Source: a virus. Taken from it: a stretch of 22,966 nucleotides of DNA. The stretch spans positions 1 through 22,966 of IMG/VR virus record IMGVR_UViG_3300025769_000902; one strand, 5' to 3'. The notes under the pieces were generated by a model that saw nothing but the letters and a program-made list of their open reading frames with translations, made no database searches and was not told the DNA's origin. The translations under genes were made by a program, and so were the position numbers. Of the stretch, positions 1 to 6,750 are shown piece by piece. The first letter of the stretch is position 1, and every line of letters begins with the position of its first letter.

Positions 1-1576
1 CTAATTCAGTTGTTAAATCTTCAATTTGTTTTTGTTGTTCATTAACAGCCTGTATAAGTAACGCTGTAAGTTTTTCATATTTAACAGCTTTATATCCATT
101 TCCTCTATCTTCTACAATTTCAGGAAGGACTTTTTCTACTTCTTGTGCTATAACTCCTACATCGTGTCCATTATGAACATGAATTCCTTCCATTGGTATC
201 CAATCAAAAGTATAACCTGTTAATTGTCCTACTTTTTCTGTAGCACTTCCGATTGGTTCTAAATTTTCTTTTAACCTTTCATCTGATGAAGCAAATGCTA
301 CAACATCATTTGTTGCTAATATAGCTCCTGCTACTCCTGATGGTGCTGTTCCAACTCCTAATCCATTAAATCTTACACTATCTCCAGTTTGTACATTTTG
401 GTTCATTAAATAAACCTCTGTAGCACCTTGTCCTGTATTAATGTTTCCTACTACTGTTAAAGTAGTTCCATCAAATGTTAGGTTTGTAGCTGCACTACCT
501 GATTGTGATTCAGATGTTGCTAATACTACTCTTTCTTGTGCATTATTGTTAACTACATACCCATCTACATTAGTTAAATCTTTACCATTACCTTGGAATG
601 AACCACTAAATGAACCTGAACCAGCTCTTGATAGAGTTGATATATCAGCAAACGAAGCAGTAGCTGTGGAACTTAAAGTTGAAGCTAAATCAGCAATTGA
701 AGATGAAGTTGCCCTATCAGCATGTGATGATGTTAATCCTGATCTAATTGTACCTGCTAAATCTGCGAATGATGATGTTGTAGCTCTATCTGCTATTGAT
801 GCAGTTGCATCAGAACTTAAAGTTGTAGCTCTTGCTGCTACTGATGCTGAATCTGCTTGGTCTGCAAATGAAGCAGATGTTATATTAACTACTGATGTTG
901 AAATAGCTAAGGAAGCTGTTTCAGCAAATGAGGCTGATATTACAGAACCTAATAATACAGATGCTGTATCAGCATTTGATGCTGTTCCCTCTAAATTACC
1001 TAAAAATTTAGTTGCTGAAAGTGTATCTGTGGATGGAACATATCCTAATCCACTATTAGTTTTTATTTCTGTTCTTGTTGTTAAACCATTAGAAAATAGT
1101 ATATAATGTCCTGCTCCACTACTATCTTCTTCTGTTACACTAAGTTGTGTAGAAACTGCAGCTATAGAAGCACTACTAGCATTATCTGCTTGTGAAGCAC
1201 TAACTGCTCTTTCAGAATTAGAGGCTGAATCTATTAAACCTTGGAATGAGCCACTAAATGAGCCACTCCAATATTCACTATTTGCAGAACCTGTAATTGT
1301 AACACTTCCTGTAAATTCATGTGTATCATCTAAAGTATCACCAAATTTTGTTGAACCAGAACTATATATAATAGAAGACGATTCATAGGAAGAAACTAAA
1401 TAATCAATAGAGGCTGTACCATTAATGTGAAGATTACCAGATATAAATTGACTTCCGGTAAGATTATAAGAACCACTTAAAGAATGAGTTCCTAAACCAT
1501 CTTGAATTAAAGTATCTTCTAATTGTAAAAGTTGATCGTAAGTCGACTTTATGGTTCTTCCAGTTAATGTAGCCAT
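1..1576 (-). CDS. Tail fibre protein with C-terminal S74 chaperone domain (3' end beyond window)
   Basis: This is an open frame of 525 codons starting at ATG 1576 and running off the left edge, so its C-terminus is missing. From about residue 431 it matches the peptidase S74 intramolecular chaperone: SSDERLKENLEPI, then TGYTFDW, then VGVIAQEVEKVLPEIV, then a predicted coiled segment QAVNEQQKQIEDL. S74 domains help trimeric fibres fold and then cut themselves off. The middle (about residues 190-320) is low in complexity and rich in Ala, Ser and Thr, with recurring S-F-A-D or S-I-A-D units. The segment SGSFSGSFQG occurs twice, once before and once after this repeat region. The protein most likely forms a host-binding fibre or spike. 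It begins just downstream of a terminator, so it probably has its own promoter. The S74 assignment is firm; the exact virion position is inferred. Confidence 0.9.
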   Translation of the reverse strand, partial: MATLTGRTIKSTYDQLLQLEDTLIQDGLGTHSLSGSYNLTGSQFISGNLHINGTASIDYLVSSYESSSIIYSSGSTKFGDTLDDTHEFTGSVTITGSANSEYWSGSFSGSFQGLIDSASNSERAVSASQADNASSASIAAVSTQLSVTEEDSSGAGHYILFSNGLTTRTEIKTNSGLGYVPSTDTLSATKFLGNLEGTASNADTASVLLGSVISASFAETASLAISTSVVNITSASFADQADSASVAARATTLSSDATASIADRATTSSFADLAGTIRSGLTSSHADRATSSSIADLASTLSSTATASFADISTLSRAGSGSFSGSFQGNGKDLTNVDGYVVNNNAQERVVLATSESQSGSAATNLTFDGTTLTVVGNINTGQGATEVYLMNQNVQTGDSVRFNGLGVGTAPSGVAGAILATNDVVAFASSDERLKENLEPIGSATEKVGQLTGYTFDWIPMEGIHVHNGHDVGVIAQEVEKVLPEIVEDRGNGYKAVKYEKLTALLIQAVNEQQKQIEDLTTEL

Positions 1577-1603
1577 TTAATATAAATTTATATCTATAAA
1601 TAT

Positions 1604-1631
1604 TAAAAAAAAGCCGCACTTAAGCGGCTTT
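1604..1631 (-). terminator. Rho-independent terminator after the lipoprotein gene
   Basis: The stem AAGCCGC (1611-1617) pairs perfectly with GCGGCTT (1624-1630) around a 6-base loop. Read on the minus strand, a run of eight T follows the stem. It lies 21 bases after the lipoprotein stop codon and ends that transcript before the tail fibre gene. A short T-run on the other side could let it work in both directions, but no plus-strand gene is seen. Confidence 0.9.
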
Positions 1632-1651
1632 CTTATATCTTAACTAATTTA

Positions 1652-2563
1652 CTATAGGTTCTCGTATTCTTTAACGAATTCAATAAACCATAAAAGTAAA
1701 GTAGGTTCTTTAGCAGCATTCCATGCAGCTGTCAATTCAGTAACTAGTGTTCTATAATTAACTACATTTGTATCTGTAGATGTATTATAAAAAGTAGTTG
1801 CTGAAGTTGTCATAGATGTAGTACCACTTGTAACTGCGTTATTAAATAACCAGTTAGCTTCAGCAGTTACTAATCCTTTTAATACTGATGGAGTAATGCT
1901 TGTAGAAGTTAAACCAATAGATAAAGAGTCAATAGCTTTGTTTAGGTTAACATCTGCAATAGTTGCAGCAACCATAACGTCTAATTTATCTCTAATTGAT
2001 TTAAAATTCTTCATAGCTAGTACGTCAGCTTCTAAAACGTCTGCAGCAGCTTCTAATGTAGCAACTTGTGCAGTTAATGTAGTAACATTAGCTGTTAAAG
2101 TTGTAATTTGACTTGTTAAGTCAGTATTAGTAGCTCCAGAGTTTGTTATTGTAGTGTTTAAAGTTACAATCTGTGCATCCAATGTAGCAATATTACCTGT
2201 TAAGGTAGCTACTTGTGCAGTCAAATCAGTTACATCATCATTTAAACTTGCAATAGTCGTTGTATTAGCTGTATTAGTAGCTGTTAACGCCGTATTCTCA
2301 GTGGATAATGTAGTGTTTGATGTTGTCAAAGATGTTACTTCTGCTTGTAACGTTTCAACTGTAGTAGTTAAAGTCGTTACTTGAGTAGTAAGATCCGCAG
2401 CTGAAGTTGTTAGATCAATATTAGCAACTTGTAACTCATTAATTTGAGTTTGATAACTTGCCTTTAAAGCGTCAACATCTTCAGGTGAGAACCAATCTTG
2501 TTTCTCACAGCTTACACTCATTCCAATGAGCATAAACGATATTACATAAATAAATTTATTCAT
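1652..2563 (-). CDS. Putative phage lipoprotein with long Thr-rich coiled coil
   Basis: The 303-aa product starts with a basic residue and a hydrophobic stretch (residues 3-17) ending in S-V-S-C at Cys19, then E-K-Q-D. This fits a signal-peptidase II lipoprotein signal of the relaxed Bacteroidota kind. Residues about 30-190 are an almost continuous heptad pattern of Leu, Val and Ile separated by Thr, Ser, Asn and Asp (for example TTLTANVTTLTAQVATL), predicting a long coiled coil. The last 110 residues are less repetitive and end in an aromatic and acidic tail. I do not recognise a family. It could be an envelope-anchored protein made in the infected cell, for instance one blocking superinfection, or a virion coiled-coil protein with a fortuitous leader. 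It sits between the initiator tRNA and a strong terminator. Confidence 0.75.
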   Translation of the reverse strand: MNKFIYVISFMLIGMSVSCEKQDWFSPEDVDALKASYQTQINELQVANIDLTTSAADLTTQVTTLTTTVETLQAEVTSLTTSNTTLSTENTALTATNTANTTTIASLNDDVTDLTAQVATLTGNIATLDAQIVTLNTTITNSGATNTDLTSQITTLTANVTTLTAQVATLEAAADVLEADVLAMKNFKSIRDKLDVMVAATIADVNLNKAIDSLSIGLTSTSITPSVLKGLVTAEANWLFNNAVTSGTTSMTTSATTFYNTSTDTNVVNYRTLVTELTAAWNAAKEPTLLLWFIEFVKEYENL

Positions 2564-2582
2564 AATTACTAATAAATAGTAG

Positions 2583-2655
2583 TGGCGGGGGGAGGACTTG
2601 AACCTCCGACCTCCGGGTTATGAGCCCGGCGAGCTACCTGCTGCTCCACCCCGCA
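2583..2655 (-). tRNA. Initiator tRNA-fMet (anticodon CAT)
   Basis: A complete 73-nt cloverleaf can be drawn by hand: D stem GAGC/GCTC, anticodon stem CCGGG/CCCGG around CTCATAA (anticodon at 2620-2622), a 5-base variable loop, and T stem GGAGG/CCTCC with loop TTCAAGT. The acceptor stem is paired at positions 2-7 and mismatched at 1:72 (T against C). The initiator hallmarks are present: unpaired 1:72, A11:T24 in the D stem, and three consecutive G:C pairs at 29-31/39-41. The discriminator base is A and the 3' CCA is not encoded. Confidence 0.93.
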
Positions 2656-2659
2656 ATTT

Positions 2660-2803
2660 TTAAATAGTGCGATATCTTCTCATATCACCCCATTGCACCT
2701 TTTTAGTTTTCCCTAATATACTTAATTTTTGTACATTATCATTAAAACTATCACGAGTTGTGTTAATTTGTGGGTTACCAGTTTCTTTATTTACTTTTGA
2801 CAT
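2660..2803 (-). CDS. Small hypothetical protein, 47 aa
   Basis: The frame starts at ATG 2803 and ends at TAA 2660, five bases before the tRNA. It begins MSKVNKETGNPQINTTRD and ends VQWGDMRRYRTI, so it is basic and hydrophilic with no membrane segment or cysteine. It follows queC after a 35-base gap and fills a stretch that would otherwise be empty. No family is recognised. The packing, the AT-rich start context typical of its neighbours and the normal amino-acid mix support a real gene, but its shortness keeps confidence moderate. Confidence 0.6.
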   Translation of the reverse strand: MSKVNKETGNPQINTTRDSFNDNVQKLSILGKTKKVQWGDMRRYRTI

Positions 2804-2838
2804 TTTTTACTTTACAATTTTATAACCCATAAATATTA

Positions 2839-3633
2839 TTACTCTGAGTATTCTGCAAGTAATTTTTCAACGTGTTTTCTTGCAACTTCGTAATCTACCG
2901 GCCCAGTTTCGTCTTCATATTGTACAGGGTCGTTGATGCCCAATTTAATGAATGCTTCAATTCTTTCCACTGAACTCGCTGATTTATAATCGCTATTACC
3001 GCTAGGGAAAGGTTTATAAGAAGTATTAGTACGTCTATATACTTCATCAAAATCAATTCCAAGGTCCTTAACAAGGATTTGTCCATCTTGTAATATTCCA
3101 AATTTATCTGTTTCTAAATAAGGTGTAAAGTAACCCACTGTCTCTGAGTTCCAGTTACCAATTCTAAATGCTGCATCATCAGCATCTCTAAATTCTTGTC
3201 TACAATCAGGGTAGATTGCGTGGTCACCAGCATGAATACCTAAAGCAATATCACAAGTTTCTTCTGTTTTATTTGCTATAGATAATGCTACTGCTTGTGT
3301 AATAGAAGCAAATATTTTATTTCTATTAGGCACTACAGTTGCAACCATATTTTTTTCTTCATAATGACCTTCCGGTACATCATTTCCTCCTTCTACAAGA
3401 TTTGAATCTAGTAAATTTACTAAACCATCTAATTTAATAACTTGATAATTTACATTTTGCCCATTTTCATTAACATAATTAATTAATGATTGAGCTCTTT
3501 CAAGTTCTACTCTATGCTTCTGACCATAATCAAAAGATAAAGCTGTTACATTATCATACTCAGATAAACATCTAAGTAATAAAGTTGAGGAATCCATCCC
3601 TCCAGATAAGGATACTACGACATTTTTTGCCAT
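2839..3633 (-). CDS. queC: QueC-like 7-cyano-7-deazaguanine synthase lacking the zinc cysteines
   Basis: The 264-aa protein has the PP-loop ATPase motif SGGMDSS (residues 10-16), FDYGQKH (34-40), VPNRN (101-105) and GIHAGDHAIYPDCRQEF (132-148), all typical of QueC. QueC converts 7-carboxy-7-deazaguanine to preQ0 via an amide intermediate, using ATP and ammonia. The family normally ends with four zinc-binding cysteines (SCY followed by CGxCxxC). Here that region (residues 202-228) reads TNTSYKPFPSG then NSDYKSASSVER: it aligns by spacing and by the following Arg, but contains no cysteine. Only Cys22, Cys127 and Cys144 exist in the protein. Fold and substrate class are clear; whether it goes all the way to preQ0 is uncertain. 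It is the last of the deazaguanine genes in the operon, eight bases after a small membrane-protein gene. Confidence 0.88.
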   Translation of the reverse strand: MAKNVVVSLSGGMDSSTLLLRCLSEYDNVTALSFDYGQKHRVELERAQSLINYVNENGQNVNYQVIKLDGLVNLLDSNLVEGGNDVPEGHYEEKNMVATVVPNRNKIFASITQAVALSIANKTEETCDIALGIHAGDHAIYPDCRQEFRDADDAAFRIGNWNSETVGYFTPYLETDKFGILQDGQILVKDLGIDFDEVYRRTNTSYKPFPSGNSDYKSASSVERIEAFIKLGINDPVQYEDETGPVDYEVARKHVEKLLAEYSE

Positions 3634-3641
3634 TTTTATAT

Positions 3642-3824
3642 CTATTTTAATTTTTGCCAGGTATTATTAAGCGTATAGGCAAACGCTTTAAATTTACATT
3701 TTATATATATTGCAATATAAGAAAAAATAGTTGATATCCCAACTCCACCTAATAAAAGGTGCCAAATATTTGGGTGAAAATGTTCACCACACATCCCACT
3801 AATATGTCTAATTATTTCTGCCAT
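3642..3824 (-). CDS. Small membrane protein with a CGEHFHP motif, 60 aa
   Basis: Its ATG overlaps the stop codon of the DpdA-like gene by one base (TAATG), so translation is probably coupled. Residues 11-21 read MCGEHFHPNIW, a Cys/His cluster that could bind metal. One hydrophobic helix follows (about residues 22-42), then a basic tail ending in QKLK. This predicts a single-pass inner-membrane protein with the basic end in the cytoplasm. I do not know its function. Its place between dpdA and queC may only reflect operon packing. Confidence 0.7.
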   Translation of the reverse strand: MAEIIRHISGMCGEHFHPNIWHLLLGGVGISTIFSYIAIYIKCKFKAFAYTLNNTWQKLK

Positions 3825-4588
3825 TATAAACCATTAATTGTTTTAAATCTTTTTACGTTTTTTAATATTTTATTATAATTAATTTTTTCAGGTTCAATAT
3901 CAAAGTGAGTATTCATATTTGCTTTTGGTTTTTCTATTAAACCACTTTTTGTATAAGGAATTCCTTCTAAAGCAGCCATTATAGGATTTGAAGTATCTAT
4001 TGATTCAATTTGAGATTCATTTCTATACCAACCAAACTCTTGAGGTACTGCACAACCTAACAAATGAAATTTAGTATCTTTATATCTTTTATCTTTTAAT
4101 AATTCTTTAACAAAATTTATTCTACCTAAAGCTTTATTTAAAGGAGTATCACCATACCAATCTGCACCATAAGATATACAAAGTTTATCATATCCTAAAT
4201 CTCTAATTAAACTAGCACATAAATGTGCTTTGATTTTATCTTCACCTTGTACTACAGCTACTATCTTTGTTTTTTTAGGATATTTAAATTGTATCCAATA
4301 TTTTGCTTGAGCACAAGTTTGGGCTTGTTTCATCCAAACATCTGGTACTATAAATTCATCTGGTTCTAATTCAGTTATCCAGTGTAGTAACCTTTCATGA
4401 TTATATGCTTTACCTAATTCATGAAGTGAATTATCCATAATAATGTAACGACCTTGTTTTTTAGATTCATAGAAGAAATTTTTATAATATTCATCTTCAT
4501 CTAAAAGATGAGGTAAACAATAATCATAATCATTAAATTCACGACTATTATTTAGTAAAACCTTTGGTACCTCGTGTGATATTTTCAT
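3824..4588 (-). CDS. dpdA: DpdA-like DNA guanine transglycosylase (TGT fold)
   Basis: The 254-aa protein looks like a short phage member of the tRNA-guanine transglycosylase superfamily that acts on DNA, swapping guanine for a 7-deazaguanine base. TGT-like elements occur in order: YIIMDNSLHELG (residues 48-59, with Asp52), FIVPDVW (79-85, with Asp83), VAVVQGE (110-116), LCISYG (136-141), HLLGCAVPQEF (175-185) and SIDTSNPIMAALEG (196-209). The C-x-C-x-x-C zinc site of tRNA-acting TGTs is absent, as expected for this group. It is coupled to the gene before it and the gene after it by TAATG overlaps, and flanked in the operon by queD and queC, which supports a DNA-modification role. Target sequence and the base inserted cannot be read from the sequence. 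Confidence 0.82.
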   Translation of the reverse strand: MKISHEVPKVLLNNSREFNDYDYCLPHLLDEDEYYKNFFYESKKQGRYIIMDNSLHELGKAYNHERLLHWITELEPDEFIVPDVWMKQAQTCAQAKYWIQFKYPKKTKIVAVVQGEDKIKAHLCASLIRDLGYDKLCISYGADWYGDTPLNKALGRINFVKELLKDKRYKDTKFHLLGCAVPQEFGWYRNESQIESIDTSNPIMAALEGIPYTKSGLIEKPKANMNTHFDIEPEKINYNKILKNVKRFKTINGL

Positions 4589-5295
4589 TAATAACCTGTT
4601 AAATTATTTTTTATTTCTTTTAATATACGACTATTATATTTCTTTTCCAAAAATAGATTATACAGTGTTTTTAAAGGTAAGAATTTTTTAAAATTTTTTA
4701 TACCCATAGTTGAATTTAAATATGTTCCTAATTGATTATTAAATTGATAATTTACTAAATTTATTTTTTTATTAGTATTAAATTTTAAATAATAAAGAGT
4801 ATCTCCTCTTTTAATATTAATTATATTTTTATGAGAAACATATGCGGGACTTATAGGTCTAAACCACTTCCCACAATCATATTTACCACTTAATAATGTA
4901 GTATTTTTAGTTAAATCATTAGGATCTAAATAAGCAGGTAATAATGATACTTCAAGAGGTTGATCACTAAAAAATATATAATTACTATTAATATCAAAAA
5001 ACTTTTCATTTATAGATCTTAAACTTATATGCCCCTCACGATTAAGTTGGTGTAAATTTTCATTACCTTCTTTAAGTTCTATATTATAATCTTGATCTGA
5101 TCTTATTCCTATTACATTTTTTAATTCATTGTAAGAAGCAGGACATTGGATATACCCAAGTAAAGATGAAGATGGATATTTTTTAAATTCAGTTTTTATA
5201 TTTTTATAAACTGAAAAAGGTTGGTAAGTAAGGAGATCTTTTGATGTTAAAAGAGGTAAATTTATTCTACTCCAATATACTGTAATACTTTTCAC
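4588..5295 (-). CDS. Conserved phage protein of unknown function within the deazaguanine operon, 235 aa
   Basis: Translation starts at GTG 5295, overlapping the queD stop by one base (TAGTG), and ends with a TAATG overlap into dpdA. Recognisable blocks are NYIFFSDQPLEVSLLPAYLD, then SGKYDCGKWFRPISPAY, then RGDTLYYLKFNT. From memory, the pattern of a WFRP motif followed by a YLKF strand occurs in proteins of unknown function in many marine T4-like phages. The gene is clearly more AT-rich than its neighbours: one sampled 60-base line (4741-4800) has 5 G+C, against 23 in queD (5581-5640) and 19 in dpdA (4141-4200). No catalytic motif is recognised. A role in DNA modification is only a guess from position. 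Confidence 0.75.
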   Translation of the reverse strand: MKSITVYWSRINLPLLTSKDLLTYQPFSVYKNIKTEFKKYPSSSLLGYIQCPASYNELKNVIGIRSDQDYNIELKEGNENLHQLNREGHISLRSINEKFFDINSNYIFFSDQPLEVSLLPAYLDPNDLTKNTTLLSGKYDCGKWFRPISPAYVSHKNIINIKRGDTLYYLKFNTNKKINLVNYQFNNQLGTYLNSTMGIKNFKKFLPLKTLYNLFLEKKYNSRILKEIKNNLTGY

Positions 5296-5810
5296 TATAA
5301 ATCTTTAAGATTACTTAAAATTGATTCTAATTTTTCATTTGAAGATGCTGCCTCGTATATAGCAGAGTTTTTACCATGTTCTCTAAATTCTACTCTTATA
5401 ATTTTTACTCTTCCATCAGTTTCTTCTTGAATAAATGGATTTACTTTATCATAAATAAATTGAGCGAATTTTTCAGCTCCAACAGCTGGTATAACTCTTA
5501 CTTGAGCGGCACCATGTTTTTCCATTGATTGGAATGATTCTACAAATGGATCATCTTCTGCTACTATAACAGTATGATCAAACATATAGTCCATCCATTC
5601 TTTAGGAGACATCCCATCGATTTGTCCTTTAGCTCTTTTCATTCCTCCAAAGTCCCAAACCCAGTTTTTTTCATCTAATTCTCCTTCAAACCATAGTTTG
5701 AATGATACCCCATAACCATGGAGGTATTTACAGTGTGTTTCTTCAGCTTTCCATTGTCTAAATACACAACTAAAGCCGTCAAAGATTTTTGTTGATTGAA
5801 ATTTACCCAT
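5295..5810 (-). CDS. queD: QueD-like 6-carboxytetrahydropterin synthase (divergent subfamily)
   Basis: The 171-aa protein belongs to the PTPS/QueD fold, which makes 6-carboxytetrahydropterin from dihydroneopterin triphosphate for 7-deazaguanine synthesis. The catalytic Cys27 (THCKYLHGY), the Asp78-His79 pair (FDHT) and the late Glu-rich strand (VEFREHG) are in place. Of the three zinc histidines of classical QueD, only His31 remains. The first (FSAAH in the family) is Phe17 in FSCVF, and the second His of HGH is Tyr33 in HGY. The unusual FRQW (17-20) and WDFGGMKRAKG (52-62) blocks mark a distinct subfamily. The gene overlaps the thioredoxin gene by 8 bases and is followed by a coupled unknown gene and dpdA. 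A folE and a queE gene are not in this window. Confidence 0.85.
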   Translation of the reverse strand: MGKFQSTKIFDGFSCVFRQWKAEETHCKYLHGYGVSFKLWFEGELDEKNWVWDFGGMKRAKGQIDGMSPKEWMDYMFDHTVIVAEDDPFVESFQSMEKHGAAQVRVIPAVGAEKFAQFIYDKVNPFIQEETDGRVKIIRVEFREHGKNSAIYEAASSNEKLESILSNLKDL

Positions 5811-6048
5811 TATAAAAATTTAAAATTGTTTCTTTTGTTTGTGCTCCTACTAATCTACCAACCTCATTTCCGTTCTCCACAAGTACTAATGAAGGAACAC
5901 CTCTAACTCCATATTGGGCTGATAAATCAGTGTTTGTATCAACATCGATTTTATCGAAATTAATTTGTCCTTGTAATGAATCCATTACAGGACTTAATGC
6001 TTTACATGGGGCACACCATGCTGCTGTAAAATATAAAATTTTTCTCAT
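5803..6048 (-). CDS. Minimal thioredoxin
   Basis: The 81-aa protein has the redox motif WCAPCK (residues 11-16) and the cis-proline motif GVPSL (50-54), with the DVDTN strand between them. It is shorter than the usual 105-110 residues and begins directly at the beta strand before the active site, so the first strand and helix of thioredoxin are missing. It could reduce the phage NrdA, whose C-terminus carries a CxxC pair, or serve another phage enzyme. It lies at the head of the deazaguanine genes and overlaps queD by 8 bases. The family is certain; the client is inferred. Confidence 0.9.
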   Translation of the reverse strand: MRKILYFTAAWCAPCKALSPVMDSLQGQINFDKIDVDTNTDLSAQYGVRGVPSLVLVENGNEVGRLVGAQTKETILNFYNG

Positions 6049-6058
6049 AATAATTTGT

Positions 6059-6223
6059 TTAAACTAATTCTTCACCTATACCTATCATCTCAGATAAAAT
6101 CAATAAAGTGGCTGCTATACCTATATCATACCAAAGGGCAAAATAACCAAGCAGTCTAACTGCAGATTTTATAAGTGATGCTATTAAATGTTTTTTTGGA
6201 TCGGGGTGTTTATTTATTTTCAT
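6059..6223 (-). CDS. Small membrane-associated protein, 54 aa
   Basis: The frame starts at ATG 6223, overlapping the stop of the AT-hook gene by four bases (ATGA), and stops at TAA 6059, ten bases before the thioredoxin start. It begins with a basic segment (MKINKHPDPKKH), followed by mostly hydrophobic sequence (residues 13-50, including LLGYFALWYDIGIAATLLIL), and ends IGEELV. It probably forms one or two membrane helices. No function is recognised. The coupled start and good hydrophobic design argue for a real gene. Confidence 0.7.
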   Translation of the reverse strand: MKINKHPDPKKHLIASLIKSAVRLLGYFALWYDIGIAATLLILSEMIGIGEELV

Positions 6224-6750
6224 ATTGCTATTTTTTTAGGTCTACCTCTTTTTTTAAATGTTACCCTAGGGGCTTTATTTGCTTTTAATTTATATTTTGA
6301 ATGTGTTGAAATATAATCATATAATTCAAGTAAGGTACCACCAAATTCTTCCATCTCCAACATAGCTTCATCTTTTGTTATATGAAAATTACGAGAAAAT
6401 TCTTTGACTAAATCATCTAACTTCCACTTTTCATCTTTTTCATAATCTTCATATAAACGTTTACGACGAGCACTCAACACTTGAACTTTTTCTGAAAATA
6501 ATCCAGCATCATCTTTACATTCAATTGCTAAATCATTTATATCATGTTCTACCCATGCTGCTTGATACCAATAATGGGAAAAATCATAATCACCATTTGC
6601 TATACGATCACGTAATGAACAATACGCAGCTAATGGTTTTTTCTTAACATCATATAACCTCCACCACCTAAATTGGTTATAATTTAGTTTTTGTAAATGT
6701 GAGAATTTTTCTTTTAACTCTTCTCTAGTAAATGTAGGTTTATAAACCAT
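6220..6750 (-). CDS. Hypothetical DNA-binding-like protein with C-terminal AT-hook, 176 aa
   Basis: The protein is charged and aromatic, with an N-terminal helical part (FTREELKEKFSHLQKLNYNQFRWW) and acidic helices in the middle. The last 11 residues read KKRGRPKKIAI, and the G-R-P core flanked by Lys and Arg is the AT-hook that binds the minor groove of AT-rich DNA. Such a motif fits the AT-rich phage genome, where it could be a transcription or packaging factor. The start overlaps the preceding gene by 11 bases, and the stop overlaps the next start (ATGA). The family is otherwise unknown to me. Confidence 0.72.
   Translation of the reverse strand: MVYKPTFTREELKEKFSHLQKLNYNQFRWWRLYDVKKKPLAAYCSLRDRIANGDYDFSHYWYQAAWVEHDINDLAIECKDDAGLFSEKVQVLSARRKRLYEDYEKDEKWKLDDLVKEFSRNFHITKDEAMLEMEEFGGTLLELYDYISTHSKYKLKANKAPRVTFKKRGRPKKIAI

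Noticed and set aside
441-1106. Plus-strand open frame of 221 codons within the fibre gene
   Set aside because: It is antisense to the S74 fibre frame, which has clear domains. Its Ala/Val/Ser-rich composition is the mirror of the repeats.
1896-2384. Two plus-strand open frames opposite the coiled-coil lipoprotein
   Set aside because: They are mirror images of the Thr/Leu repeats and have no credible start region or homology.
2895-3101. 68-codon minus-strand frame inside queC
   Set aside because: Lies fully in another frame of a well-supported gene with no independent signal.
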